From an uncultured Bacteroidales bacterium (GTDB lineage Bacteria; Bacteroidota; Bacteroidia; Bacteroidales; Bacteroidaceae): 64,000 nucleotides of DNA. The stretch spans positions 1-64,000 of the forward strand of contig CADAGX010000014.1 of assembly GCA_902787575.1 (NCBI GenBank), given 5' to 3'. Both the position numbers and the translations under genes were made by a program. A model generated the notes under the pieces. It had not been told where the DNA came from, searched no databases, and saw only the letters and a list, made by a program, of their open reading frames with translations. Shown piece after piece: positions 14,924-24,423 of this stretch; position 1 is the stretch's first letter; every line of letters begins with the position of its first letter.

Positions 14924-17638
14924 ATGTTACGTCACATTTTCTTCGCATCATGCCTGTTGCTCCTCGGCACTCTCACACTGAGTGCCGAGGGCGGCAAGAG
15001 CCAGATTCCGCTGGCCGACCCTTACATCCTACTCGACGGAGACAAGTATTACGCCTACGGCACACACGATGCCAGCGGCATACGGTGCTACTCGTCCGAC
15101 GATCTACGAAGCTGGAAGGACGAAGGACAGGCACTCAACAAGGCAAACACCACCGAGACACAGTGGTTTTGGGCACCCGAAGTGTACCACATCGGAGACC
15201 GCTACATCATGTATTACTCGGCCAACGAGCATCTCTTTGCCGCCACAGCCACCAGCCCGAAAGGTCCCTTCAAGCAAGTGGATACGTACCAGATGAACGG
15301 GCTGCTGGGCAGCGAGAAATGCATCGACTCGAGCGTTTTCTTCGACGATGATGGCACGGCGTGGCTCTTCTTCGTCCGCTTCACCGACGGCAACTGCATC
15401 TGGCAGTGCAAGCTCTCCGACGACTACATTACACCCGTGGCCGGCACACTACGCAAGTGCTTCGCAGCGTCGCAAAGTTGGGAGCTCATACTCGGACGAG
15501 TAAACGAGGGACCGAACATTGTCAAGTACAATCGTCGCTACTACCTCACCTATTCTGGCAACGACTACCGCAGTCAGGACTACGCCGTAGGCTACGCCAC
15601 CGCCACCAGCCTCACCGGTTCGTGGACAAAATACACCGGAAATCCCATTCTTCGCCGCTGGGACGACCTCGTAGGCACGGGCCATCACTCCATCTTCACA
15701 GACAAGGAAGGAATACTCCGCATCGTGTTCCATGCACACAACTCCACGGAGGAGGTGGGCAATCGTCTCATGTACATCGGCACGTTGCAATTCTCTGGCA
15801 GCCGCCTGCAGATGTCCAACGAGCCCATCATCCGGCCGACGCTCGAAAAGCTACCTTACAATCCTGAGGTCATCGACCGCGAGAAAGGCATGGACCACGG
15901 AGCAACCACCTGCGTAGACCTCAACAACGACGGGCATCTCGACATTGTGGGCGGTGGATTTGGCAACGCCGAGACGCAGGAAGCACAAGACGAACAGACG
16001 CGTCGCCGCATGACATACGTCTCGCTCTTTGGCCCATCCACGCACAAATGGCTGTCGCCTTCGGTGACGCCGCCCTTTCGCGTGGCAGACCGACCAAGCC
16101 TCATCCCATGCGACATCAATAACGACGGAAACATGGATATCGTGGCCTTCGAAAATGTGGGCACCGATAGCGAGGCCGAAGCTTACGCCGACGCTTTCAG
16201 CCGCCAAGGCATTTTTCTGGGTCGCGGCAATGGCACCTTCGACGAGGCAACGCTGGTTTTTTCGGTTCCCGACGGCTTTGGTTCCTTCGACACGAAGGGG
16301 CCGTGTAGCGCCGACGTGATTGACATCGACAACGACGGGCGCCTGGACATAGTATGTGCAGGGCATCAGGGAACACAGAACTACAATGTAATCCTGCACA
16401 ACGCAGGAATAGACAGCGCCGCCGGCACGATTCATTTCAAGGTTGAACCGTACGAAACGGAGTTCACTTTCGCCGAAGCTATCGTGCAGGCCGCCGACCT
16501 GAACAACGACGGTTTTCAGGATTTTGCTCTCGCTGCCACAGTGCTTGGAGTGGAAGGCCGCAGCTGCTTTACCGACATTTATCTCAACGACACATTAAGC
16601 CACGGCCGCTTCGTTCGCCTCAATCTGGGTGAGCGCGGAGCCACTTTTCGCCCCAAGACACACGGTGCCCTGCAGCTGGCAGATTTCAACTGCGACGGGT
16701 GGACCGACATCCTGCTTACCGGCACAGGCGACGCAGCATCCGGCGAAACAGCCATGCGGCAAAGAATGTACCTAAACCGTAAACAGACGAAGCCCACTTT
16801 CGCAGCCACCACAAATAATTTTACGGCCGACAACTTCGACGTAGCCACCAGCGTACAAAATGCCGTAGGTATCTTTGACTGGAATGGCGACGGATATTTC
16901 GATATCTTTCTCGGCGGTACGCCTTCCGGCGGACAGACTACCAGCGGCTGGCTTTATACGAACACTTCCATCGGTCGCCCCACGCGTGCGGCAGCCATCC
17001 CCGGAGCTACCTCACCCACCGTCATTTTTCCCGACTGGAACGGCGACGGCCGCAAGGACTACGTTGCAACAGGCCTCTGCACCGACGCCAACTACCTCAC
17101 AGAGCAGCAACAGGGCCGCGTGCAGATTCTCTGCTACAACCTCGCGCCCACACCGTTGCGACCCGACGCCCCCATCAATCCGGCGGCCACTGTGCAACGC
17201 GGTGGTGTGACGCTGACATGGGACGCACCTGAGACGGTAAAGAAGACCGCCACCTATGAAATCTACATCACCGACTCACTGGGTCGACAGCTCAATGCCA
17301 CGCCTGCGTTCGTGGGTGGTGACAGCGACGGAGTGCGCAAACTCAACCGTACGGGGCGGGCGGGAAGCACCGGCGCATGGACTTTCTGTCCCACCACAGC
17401 CGGCACGTACCATTGGGGCGTTCAGACCGTGGATGCCGCATACAACGGCTCTACTTTCACGGCCGGCCCTGCTTTTACCGTCGCCGAGACTGATTTGGCT
17501 GACGCTATCGAGACACCCCGCTTCGTGTCCACCGATGCGACGCGCTACTACACACCAGGTGGTGTCGGCCTTCCCACCGCACGTCGTGGCCTGAACATCA
17601 TTCAGGACAGGAATGGGACACGAAAAGTAATCAAATAA
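14924..17638 (+). CDS. GH43-family glycosidase fused to VCBS/FG-GAP repeats
   Basis: A secreted 904-residue enzyme. A signal peptide is followed by a five-bladed GH43 domain (about 25-300) with the three expected acids: D32 in ADPYI, D135 in CIDSSVFFDDDG and E195 in VNEGP. GH43 enzymes release arabinose or xylose, or cut arabinan. About 320-740 holds seven calcium-binding repeats of the form DxNxDGxxD (for example DLNNDGHLDIV, DINNDGNMDIV, DWNGDGRKDYV), likely a beta-propeller. A fibronectin-like domain follows (VTLTWDAPETV). The end, GLPTARRGLNIIQDRNG and RKVIK, looks like a short T9SS-type tail. Confidence 0.85.
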   Translation: MLRHIFFASCLLLLGTLTLSAEGGKSQIPLADPYILLDGDKYYAYGTHDASGIRCYSSDDLRSWKDEGQALNKANTTETQWFWAPEVYHIGDRYIMYYSANEHLFAATATSPKGPFKQVDTYQMNGLLGSEKCIDSSVFFDDDGTAWLFFVRFTDGNCIWQCKLSDDYITPVAGTLRKCFAASQSWELILGRVNEGPNIVKYNRRYYLTYSGNDYRSQDYAVGYATATSLTGSWTKYTGNPILRRWDDLVGTGHHSIFTDKEGILRIVFHAHNSTEEVGNRLMYIGTLQFSGSRLQMSNEPIIRPTLEKLPYNPEVIDREKGMDHGATTCVDLNNDGHLDIVGGGFGNAETQEAQDEQTRRRMTYVSLFGPSTHKWLSPSVTPPFRVADRPSLIPCDINNDGNMDIVAFENVGTDSEAEAYADAFSRQGIFLGRGNGTFDEATLVFSVPDGFGSFDTKGPCSADVIDIDNDGRLDIVCAGHQGTQNYNVILHNAGIDSAAGTIHFKVEPYETEFTFAEAIVQAADLNNDGFQDFALAATVLGVEGRSCFTDIYLNDTLSHGRFVRLNLGERGATFRPKTHGALQLADFNCDGWTDILLTGTGDAASGETAMRQRMYLNRKQTKPTFAATTNNFTADNFDVATSVQNAVGIFDWNGDGYFDIFLGGTPSGGQTTSGWLYTNTSIGRPTRAAAIPGATSPTVIFPDWNGDGRKDYVATGLCTDANYLTEQQQGRVQILCYNLAPTPLRPDAPINPAATVQRGGVTLTWDAPETVKKTATYEIYITDSLGRQLNATPAFVGGDSDGVRKLNRTGRAGSTGAWTFCPTTAGTYHWGVQTVDAAYNGSTFTAGPAFTVAETDLADAIETPRFVSTDATRYYTPGGVGLPTARRGLNIIQDRNGTRKVIK

Positions 17639-17721
17639 CATTTTTCTTGAAAAGAATAGCTTCTGGGGATACTCACTTAAACATTAATAAAAAACTGTTC
17701 ACAATCAAAACACTAACTCCT

Positions 17722-19101
17722 ATGAAAAAGAGAAATTTATTTGCAGCAGTAATGCTGTGTGCTCTCAGCACACCGGTTTTCACGTCCTGCGGCGACGACG
17801 ACCCCGTTACGACCCAGAATGGCAACGGAGGAAACGGTACTCCCACGAACACCGTCTTAAGTACCACGGAACAGAAAGAATATCTCGAGGATGTCGGCAT
17901 CGAGTTTGTGCGCAAAATCAAGGCAAACGACTTCCGACACTACAAAGACCTGGCCGAGTATCTCGACGAGACATACAGCGACTACGATACGGACGACCTA
18001 GACGACTGGGCTTCCGACACGTGGGAAGCATTGCGCGGCAGTTCGATTGGCACGTCCACTGAAAGGGAAAGCGAGGAATACGGCGGCTACACCTATACCT
18101 ACGTTTATCATTATACAGACTTCAAGGCCGTAATTCTGGCCTCGAACTTTACAGGCCGTTGGGAGGCGCGCGATGGAAAATGGAATCGTACAGATGCTGC
18201 CGACCTGTCGTTTGTCTGCAAGAATCAGAACGGTCAGGAATGCGTACTCCGCCTGACAACCAGCGGCACCGTAACAAGAGTTCATCTCTACGACGAAACG
18301 GAGTGGAAAGACTATGAATATGAAGATGGCGTGAGCAACGAGTATTACGACCGCACGCAGTACACAATTGGCGTACCGCAGAACATCACCCTCACTCTGA
18401 CAGAAGGCGGCACCACGCTGTTGAGCACCGTTGTAAGCATCAACCTTAGCGGCATCAACAACGAAGAGTTCGACCTTGGACGCAGCGCCTTCACTGCAAG
18501 CTGCACAACCACGCTGAACAACGGTTACACCATCAAAACCGACAATCTGGCCTACACAAGCAGCAGCGTTACAGCCCAATTTACATTTATCAAGAATGGC
18601 GAGACGCTTCTCACGAGCACTACGAGCTGCGGCTTGAAAAACATTCCCAGTGTGGCGCTCACCAAACTCTACGACATGGATGACGACGAACTGGACGACC
18701 TGTTCCGCAACACCGACGGCAGCGTGAACGCATTCAGCATCGACGTGCTGGGCAAAGTGCAACTGAAGGGAAGCCTGACCGGCGTACGTCAATTGATAGA
18801 CGACTTCGATACAGCCGATGACGACGAAGAGAACGAAAGCCGGTTCAAACAGGACGTAAACAACATCAACAGCCACATCCGCGCAGAAATCTTCTATAAC
18901 GGCGGTGCAACGAAGCAAGGCGAATTTGTGTTCCTCCCGTTCGAAGACAAATGGGGCAGCTACTCGGAATGGTATATGGAGCCGGGAATCCGCTTCCCGG
19001 ACGGCTCGTCTTACACGCTGGACAAGTTCTTCAACGGAGACGACTTCAGGGATTTGATTGACAGCTTTGAGAATCTGATCGAGGACTTCGACAATTTGTA
19101 A
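17722..19101 (+). CDS. Putative lipoprotein of unknown function
   Basis: The frame is open from 17647, but the ATG at 17722 starts a normal lipoprotein signal (MKKRNLFAAVMLCALSTPVFTSC, with C23 as lipid site), so 459 residues are annotated. The mature part starts GDDDPVTTQNGNGGNGTP, a flexible acidic linker, and continues as beta-rich sequence with many T/S residues and acidic clusters (DMDDDELDDLF, FDTADDDEENE). I recognise no family. It is followed after 22 bp by a TonB-dependent receptor and may be a surface partner of it (inference). Confidence 0.75.
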   Translation: MKKRNLFAAVMLCALSTPVFTSCGDDDPVTTQNGNGGNGTPTNTVLSTTEQKEYLEDVGIEFVRKIKANDFRHYKDLAEYLDETYSDYDTDDLDDWASDTWEALRGSSIGTSTERESEEYGGYTYTYVYHYTDFKAVILASNFTGRWEARDGKWNRTDAADLSFVCKNQNGQECVLRLTTSGTVTRVHLYDETEWKDYEYEDGVSNEYYDRTQYTIGVPQNITLTLTEGGTTLLSTVVSINLSGINNEEFDLGRSAFTASCTTTLNNGYTIKTDNLAYTSSSVTAQFTFIKNGETLLTSTTSCGLKNIPSVALTKLYDMDDDELDDLFRNTDGSVNAFSIDVLGKVQLKGSLTGVRQLIDDFDTADDDEENESRFKQDVNNINSHIRAEIFYNGGATKQGEFVFLPFEDKWGSYSEWYMEPGIRFPDGSSYTLDKFFNGDDFRDLIDSFENLIEDFDNL

Positions 19102-19123
19102 ACCGCAAGACGAAATACCAGCA

Positions 19124-21139
19124 TTGAAGCGGATCCTGACATTCTGCGCTGTGGCTGTTCAGGTGCTGCTTGCCCTGGGGCAGACGCAGCCCGACACAAC
19201 GTCACGGCGAGACATGAAAACGGTGGTGGTTACCGGCAAGGCAGCCACCACTGCCGTTTCGATGCATCACGACGGCGAGATGCGCTGGGACAGCCGCGTC
19301 TTCCACGACCTGCCCAAGGTGTTGGGGAACGCAGACCCTGTGCGCTACGCGCAAATGACGCCTGGCATACAGACAAATTCAGACATGGACGCCGGCCTTC
19401 ACATACAAGGCAGCGACCAGACACACAACATGTTTTCCATCCACGAAGTGCCAATCTACAACGCGGCACACATGCTGGGCATCTTCTCGGTCTTCAACGC
19501 TTCGCACTACACAGCCATGACACTGAAGAAGCACGCGCAGCTTGCCAAAGACCCCGCGCGGCTGGGTGGAATGCTGAACATGGAACTCTCAGAAACGACG
19601 ACCGACAGCGTGTCGGGCGAAGTCGCCGTGGGATTTATCTCCTCGCAGGGAACACTGCGCCTGCCCACGGGAAAACGCTCGTCGCTCACACTTTCGGGCA
19701 GAACATCGTATCTGAATCTGCTATACGGCCGTTGGCTGAGCGAAGACGACATGCAGATGAAGTATTCCTTCTTCGACGCCAACGCCACTTGGACGTGGCA
19801 GCCCTCGTCAAGGCACTCCGTTTTGGCCGACTTCTACGCGGGAAACGACCGGATGCACATGGACGAGAACGAATATATGGCCCGCATGCGGCTTCGCTGG
19901 GGTAACACCATGGCGGCCGTGCACGTGCTGTCCGACCTCGGAGGGCGGCAACTTCGCAACAGCGTTTACTTTACGTCCTACCGCAACCGCCTGCAGCTCT
20001 CGCAGGCCGAGGCTGTATTCCGCCTGCCCTCCGACATCAACGATCTGGGCTACAAGGGCAGCATCTCCTGCGGTCAGTTTTCGGCCGGCGCAGAAGCCAC
20101 ATGGCACAACCTGCTGCCGCAAGACCCCGTTGCCGAAGGGATCTACAACACCCAGCTGTCGCGCCAGCCGCGCTATCACACTCAGGAATACGCGCTCCAC
20201 GCCGATTATCACAAGACGGCCTTCGGGATGCTGGACATTGCAGCCGGCTTGCGCGGAAATGCCTACGTCGATTTTCAGGACAAGTGCCATCTCTCGGCCG
20301 ACCCGTCTCTTGGCTTCTCGCTGACGCGCAGCAAATGGAATGCCACCCTATCCTACGCCGTCCGACACCAGTATCTTTTCCAGACCGGCACGTCGTCGCT
20401 GGGTATGCCAACCGAGTTCTGGACGTCTATCGGCGGTGACATCCGTCCGCAGTGGGGGCACGGCCCGTCGCTCTTGGCCAACGTGTATGTGGCCAGTGGG
20501 CGTGTCCGTCTCTCTGCCGAAGCCTATTACCGACGACTCACACACCAAATTGAGTACGACGGCGATATAATGAAATTTCTCAACACGGACTACCGACTGG
20601 AAGAGAACCTGCTACGTGGAAAAGGAGAGAACTACGGTTTTTCTGTGATGGCCCACAAGCTCAGCGGCAAGGTGACGGGATGGGTGAGTTATGCCTACGG
20701 ACGTGCCAGACGGCACTTCAGCGAAGGAACTGTAGCAGGCACTTTCCCGGCCAACCACGAGCGGCCGCACGAAATCAACGCTCTGGCCACGTGGCACCAA
20801 AGCCAGCGATGGACCTTCTCGGGCGTCTTCACCTACGCCTCGGGCACGCCATTCACGGCTCCCGAACATTTCTACGTGATGAACGGCATGCTGCTGGCCG
20901 AATACGGCGAGCACAACGCGCACCGCCTGCGGCCATACTACAGGCTCGACCTCTCGGCCAATTTTCTCTTCCGCAGCCGAGCGCTGGAACACGGCCTGAA
21001 CCTGTCGGTCTTCAACGTCACAGGACACAACAACGACGTCACATGCCGGCTTAAGATATATCATAGCAGATATAAGTACGCCCACTATTCGCTGCTTAAG
21101 TTCCCGCTGCCCTCCATCAGCTACTTCGCAAAATTCTGA
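19124..21139 (+). CDS. TonB-dependent outer membrane receptor
   Basis: A 671-residue receptor, starting at TTG 22 bp after the lipoprotein gene. A signal peptide (AVQVLLALGQ) is followed by a TonB-box-like MKTVVVTGKA and a plug domain (VFHDLPKVLGNADPVRYAQM, GLHIQGSDQTHNMFSIHEVP). Then come barrel strands ending YHSRYKYAHYSLLKFPLPSISYFAKF, with a terminal aromatic typical of BAM substrates. It lacks the usual carboxypeptidase-regulatory N-domain of larger SusC-like proteins. Its partner, 6 bp downstream, is a DUF4249 lipoprotein, a recurrent pairing in Bacteroidota. Substrate is unknown. Confidence 0.88.
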   Translation: MKRILTFCAVAVQVLLALGQTQPDTTSRRDMKTVVVTGKAATTAVSMHHDGEMRWDSRVFHDLPKVLGNADPVRYAQMTPGIQTNSDMDAGLHIQGSDQTHNMFSIHEVPIYNAAHMLGIFSVFNASHYTAMTLKKHAQLAKDPARLGGMLNMELSETTTDSVSGEVAVGFISSQGTLRLPTGKRSSLTLSGRTSYLNLLYGRWLSEDDMQMKYSFFDANATWTWQPSSRHSVLADFYAGNDRMHMDENEYMARMRLRWGNTMAAVHVLSDLGGRQLRNSVYFTSYRNRLQLSQAEAVFRLPSDINDLGYKGSISCGQFSAGAEATWHNLLPQDPVAEGIYNTQLSRQPRYHTQEYALHADYHKTAFGMLDIAAGLRGNAYVDFQDKCHLSADPSLGFSLTRSKWNATLSYAVRHQYLFQTGTSSLGMPTEFWTSIGGDIRPQWGHGPSLLANVYVASGRVRLSAEAYYRRLTHQIEYDGDIMKFLNTDYRLEENLLRGKGENYGFSVMAHKLSGKVTGWVSYAYGRARRHFSEGTVAGTFPANHERPHEINALATWHQSQRWTFSGVFTYASGTPFTAPEHFYVMNGMLLAEYGEHNAHRLRPYYRLDLSANFLFRSRALEHGLNLSVFNVTGHNNDVTCRLKIYHSRYKYAHYSLLKFPLPSISYFAKF

Positions 21140-21145
21140 CCACAC

Positions 21146-22018
21146 ATGAAAAGATTCTTGCCCTTCCTCGTTTTCCTGCTGCTTCACATGCTCATGGCCT
21201 GTACGACCGACTATGAGGTGGAAAACCAGCCGTCGCTGGTGGTGGAAGGATGGGTGGACGACGGAGAATTCCCCGTCGTAATACTCACAACCACGCTTCC
21301 CGTCTCCGAAAAGCGCCACGACGTTTCCGAAATCAAAGAGCACATAGCGCGCTGGGCAACCGTGACAGTGGACGACGGCGAGCGACGCGTCGTGCTTACG
21401 GGCAAGGTGGACAAAAAATATCTCCCGCCGTATATCTACACGACGAGCGAGATGCGTGGCCGTGCCGGGCGCACTTATCGGCTTACGGTGGAGTACAAAG
21501 ATTTCCACGCCGAGGCCGAAACTTACGTGCCACAGCCCGTGGCACTGGATTCGGTGCGTGTGTTGCCGTGCGACGACGATACGCTCTATCAGATTAAAGC
21601 GTGGTTTCGCGACAATCCAGCCGAGAAAAACTACTATAAGTTCTTCACCTGCGTCGGAACAGGCTCACGCATGTGGCTCAGCTCGTACATGCAAACACTG
21701 GACGACGCCATGTTTTCTCCCGGCGAAGAGGTGTGCCACACGGTATTCAAAGGTCGCATCGTGATGCACCGCGACCGCTACGTACCGTACTACACGAGTC
21801 GCGACACGTTGCTCGTGAAGTTCGCGCAGATGGACAGTGTGTCTTTTGCGTTCTGGAACCAGATGGAACACAACATGACGCTCGGCAACTCGCCACTCAC
21901 AGCCTCGCGTCGGAATCCCAGCTTCAACGTGCGCGGTGCCTTGGGCTACTGGTGCGGTTATGGCGCCACCGTCTGGCCTGTGACGATAGGCGACAGCATT
22001 CGCCACATGCAGAAATAA
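21146..22018 (+). CDS. DUF4249-family lipoprotein
   Basis: A 290-residue outer membrane lipoprotein with lipobox LHMLMAC (C19) and the DUF4249 start pattern (TTDYEVENQPSLVVEGWVDD). It has repeated beta-sandwich-like segments (YRLTVEYKDFHAEAETYVP) and a typical late region NPSFNVRGALGYWCGYG. It lies 6 bp downstream of the TonB-dependent receptor and is probably its surface partner. Function of the family is not established. Confidence 0.85.
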   Translation: MKRFLPFLVFLLLHMLMACTTDYEVENQPSLVVEGWVDDGEFPVVILTTTLPVSEKRHDVSEIKEHIARWATVTVDDGERRVVLTGKVDKKYLPPYIYTTSEMRGRAGRTYRLTVEYKDFHAEAETYVPQPVALDSVRVLPCDDDTLYQIKAWFRDNPAEKNYYKFFTCVGTGSRMWLSSYMQTLDDAMFSPGEEVCHTVFKGRIVMHRDRYVPYYTSRDTLLVKFAQMDSVSFAFWNQMEHNMTLGNSPLTASRRNPSFNVRGALGYWCGYGATVWPVTIGDSIRHMQK

Positions 22019-22020
22019 AA

Positions 22021-22108
22021 ATGCCACGCGTGGCAACTAAGAATGCCACACGTGATAATTACGAATGTCACACGTGATAATTACGAATGCCACACGTGAT
22101 AAAAAAAA
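22021..22108. repeat. 22-bp phased repeat, 4 units
   Basis: Units begin at 22021, 22043, 22065 and 22087, exactly 22 bp apart, with the core GCCACACGTG or a variant; the first has the perfect palindrome GCCACGCGTGGC. The array starts 3 bp after the DUF4249 stop codon. Confidence 0.8.
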
Positions 22109-22144
22109 CGCGGCACGGAGAAAATTCTCTGTGCCGTGTAAAAG

Positions 22145-22218
22145 TCGGGATGACAAGATTCGAACTTGCGACCACACGCCCCCCAGACGCGTACTCTACC
22201 GGGCTGAGCTACATCCCG
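22145..22218 (-). tRNA. tRNA-Pro(GGG)
   Basis: The minus strand folds as a 74-nt tRNA: acceptor CGGGATG paired with CATCCCG, D-arm with GCTC/GAGT, anticodon loop CTGGGGG giving GGG, and T-loop TTCGAAT. CCA is not encoded. A TACCTTTG -7 box lies at 22236-22243 on the same strand. Confidence 0.93.
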
Positions 22219-22235
22219 CTCTTGTTTTGCGTCTG

Positions 22236-22243
22236 CAAAGGTA
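22236..22243 (-). promoter_or_regulatory. -7 box TACCTTTG for tRNA-Pro
   Basis: The minus strand reads TACCTTTG, 18 bp before the tRNA 5' end. Confidence 0.6.
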
Positions 22244-22274
22244 GGGCATTTTTTTTATCCGACCAAATATTTTC

Positions 22275-22627
22275 GCAACTTTAACGTATTGGAATGTCGA
22301 AATTACATCCACTCGGCAGAAAAAAGAAACGACTTTCTTTTGTTCTGCACTCGACTTTTCGTAACTTTAACGTGTGGGAATGTTGAAGTTACTCCGGCTC
22401 GGCAGAAAAAAGAAACGACTTTCTTTTGTTCTGCACTCGACTTTTCATAACTTTAACGTGTGGGAATGTTGAAGTTACTCCGTCTCGGCAGAAAAAAGAA
22501 ACGACTTTCTTTTGTTCTGCACTCGACTTTTCGTAACTTTAACCTGTGGGAATGTTGAAGTTACTCCGTCTCGGCAGAAAAAAGAAACGACTTTCTTTTG
22601 TTCTGCACTCGACTTTTCGTAACTTTG
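22275..22627. repeat. Four tandem 86-bp repeats before aroA
   Basis: The block beginning GGCAGAAAAAAGAAACGAC recurs at 22315, 22401, 22487 and 22573, an exact 86-bp period; the first copy is more diverged. Each unit has a short hairpin (AAAGAAA-CGAC-TTTCTTT) and a second inverted repeat formed by GTAACTTTAAC and GTTGAAGTTAC. Units end in a near-promoter TAACTTTA; the last junction reads TAACTTTG (22620-22627), a proper -7 box. Confidence 0.9.
22620..22627 (+). promoter_or_regulatory. -7 box TAACTTTG for aroA
   Basis: TAACTTTG at the end of the 86-bp repeat array, 36 bp upstream of the aroA ATG. Confidence 0.6.
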
Positions 22628-22663
22628 TGCGCAAATAGGTGAAAAAATCAAGCATCGGAAATT

Positions 22664-23905
22664 ATGAGCATCCTCTTGTCTCCTCCAGAAAGACTGCACG
22701 CCGACGTACGGCTGCCTGCAAGCAAAAGTCTGTCGGCTCGCGCGCTGGTGCTGGACGCGCTCTCTGGCGCTGGTGGAGAGGGACTCAGCAATCTCTCGGA
22801 CTGCGACGACACGCGAGCCATGCGTTCGGCCTTCGCTGCCACCGGAGACACCATCAATATCGGAGCAGCGGGCACGGCTATGCGCTTTCTCACGGCCTTT
22901 CTAAGCGTCACCGCTGGCAGCCGCACGCTCACTGGCACTGAACGCATGTGTCACCGCCCGATTGGCATCCTTGTGGAGGCGCTTCGCAGCCTTGGCGCCG
23001 ACATTGCGTACCTTGGCGAAGAAGGTTTTCCGCCGCTGCGCATCACAGGCCGGACGCTGAACGGCGGACGCATAGAGGTGGACGGTAGCATCAGCAGCCA
23101 GTATGTCAGTGCACTGCTGATGATAGGGCCGACATTGCGTGGCGGACTGACACTTTCGTTGCGCGGTCACATCGCCAGCCGCCCGTACATAGAGATGACA
23201 ATGGCCTTGATGCGGCAATTCGGAGCCTGTGTGGACTGGACAGACGAACGCACCATCGCGGCCAGCGGCAGCTACCGTCCCACGCGCTACAGCGTGGAAG
23301 CCGACTGGAGTGCTGCCAGCTATTGGTACGAGGCAGTGGCTTTGAGCCAAGACGACAGCGCGGAGGTACGGTTGCACGGCCTGCAGGAGAAAAGTCTGCA
23401 GGGCGACAGCCTTGTCAGCACGCTCTTCAAACCACTGGGTGTGAGGACAGAATTCTGCTGCGACGCATCGGGACCGAGCATCCGCCTCACGAAACGCGGT
23501 AAAGCGGCTGCACGAATGGAACAGGACTTCGCCATGCAGCCCGATTTGGCCCAGACGTTTGTGGCGTGCTGCACGCTGCTGGGCACACGGTTCCGCTTCA
23601 CAGGTCTGGAAAGCCTGCGCATCAAGGAGACCGACCGCCTGCGCGCGCTGCAAAACGAGCTGCGAAAACTGGGCTTTGTGCTCTACGAGCCCACCTGCGG
23701 CACACTCGTCTGGGACGGCGAGACGTGCGACGTACAGCCTGTGGCGCTTGACACCTACGAAGACCACCGCATGGCAATGGCACTCGCACCCGTCGCATTG
23801 CGGACAGGCAGCCTACGCATTAACAATCCCGAAGTGGTGAGCAAGTCGTATCCACGCTTCTGGGACGATCTGGTGGCCGCCGGATTTCGGATAGCAGAAC
23901 AATAA
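22664..23905 (+). CDS. aroA: 3-phosphoshikimate 1-carboxyvinyltransferase (EPSP synthase)
   Basis: AroA joins phosphoenolpyruvate to shikimate-3-phosphate, the sixth step of the shikimate pathway. The 413-residue sequence has the expected landmarks: LPASKSLSARALVLDAL (phosphate-binding lysine and serine), GAAGTAMRFLTAFLS, TGTERMCHRPIGILVEAL, DGSISSQYVSALLM, LRIKETDRLRALQNEL and TYEDHRMAMALAPVAL. The glycine-rich motif reads GAAGTAMRF rather than the GNAGT(A/S) form common elsewhere. It is preceded by a four-copy tandem promoter-region repeat and followed by a small membrane protein gene 29 bp on. Confidence 0.95.
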   Translation: MSILLSPPERLHADVRLPASKSLSARALVLDALSGAGGEGLSNLSDCDDTRAMRSAFAATGDTINIGAAGTAMRFLTAFLSVTAGSRTLTGTERMCHRPIGILVEALRSLGADIAYLGEEGFPPLRITGRTLNGGRIEVDGSISSQYVSALLMIGPTLRGGLTLSLRGHIASRPYIEMTMALMRQFGACVDWTDERTIAASGSYRPTRYSVEADWSAASYWYEAVALSQDDSAEVRLHGLQEKSLQGDSLVSTLFKPLGVRTEFCCDASGPSIRLTKRGKAAARMEQDFAMQPDLAQTFVACCTLLGTRFRFTGLESLRIKETDRLRALQNELRKLGFVLYEPTCGTLVWDGETCDVQPVALDTYEDHRMAMALAPVALRTGSLRINNPEVVSKSYPRFWDDLVAAGFRIAEQ

Positions 23906-23934
23906 AAAGAAAATAACTCGAGTCAAAGACATAC

Positions 23935-24345
23935 ATGCTGTTCCTACTTATCTTTCTGGCACTCGCCGTACTGGGCATCACAGCCGCAGTGGTGCACCGC
24001 TGGCCCTCGAACGAGGAAAAAGAAGAAGACGCACCCGAGACAGAGCTGGCTCGCGTGCTGGACATGGAGTGCTGCGGCCAGCACGAGGTGTGCGAGAAAG
24101 ACAGTTTGCTGGCTGCGCTGAGCAAAAAGATAGAGTATTACGACGACGAGGAACTCGACCGATTCCGGGGCCGACAGGCCGATGAATACACGGCGGCCGA
24201 GGCAGACGAGTTTCGAGAGGTGCTTTACACGATGCGTCCCGACGAAGTGGCCGGCTGGGCGCGAAGTCTGCAGCTGCGTGCCGTGGAACTGCCAGACGAG
24301 GTGAAAGACGAGGTGTATCTCATCGTGGGAGAAAGAAGAAGCTGA
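23935..24345 (+). CDS. Small single-pass membrane protein, conserved in Bacteroidales
   Basis: A 136-residue protein with one N-terminal membrane segment (MLFLLIFLALAVLGITAAVV) and an acidic soluble domain. The notable motif is CCGQHEVCEKDSL, possibly metal-binding, followed by KIEYYDDEELDRFRGR and a repeat-like helical part. Homologues next to aroA and porW are sometimes named phospholipase without clear support, as I recall; I see no phospholipase motif. It lies between aroA and porW, all on the same strand. Confidence 0.6.
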   Translation: MLFLLIFLALAVLGITAAVVHRWPSNEEKEEDAPETELARVLDMECCGQHEVCEKDSLLAALSKKIEYYDDEELDRFRGRQADEYTAAEADEFREVLYTMRPDEVAGWARSLQLRAVELPDEVKDEVYLIVGERRS

Positions 24346-24363
24346 GTGCGCAAAGCAATATTT

Positions 24364-24387
24364 CGCGCGCACGCGCGTTATTAATAA
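24364..24387. repeat. GC-alternating/AT motif upstream of porW
   Basis: CGCGCGCACGCGCG is joined to TTATTAATAA. Similar blocks lie at 43497-43515 before porT and at 51018-51042 in the lptF leader. Confidence 0.45.
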
Positions 24388-24423
24388 AGGTAAGGTTAGA
24401 AAAGGCCGAACGAAGAAAACAGA

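Noticed and set aside
18149-18918. Minus-strand frames opposite the 17722 lipoprotein
   Set aside because: No start context or domain; the plus strand has a lipoprotein signal and tight spacing to the receptor gene.
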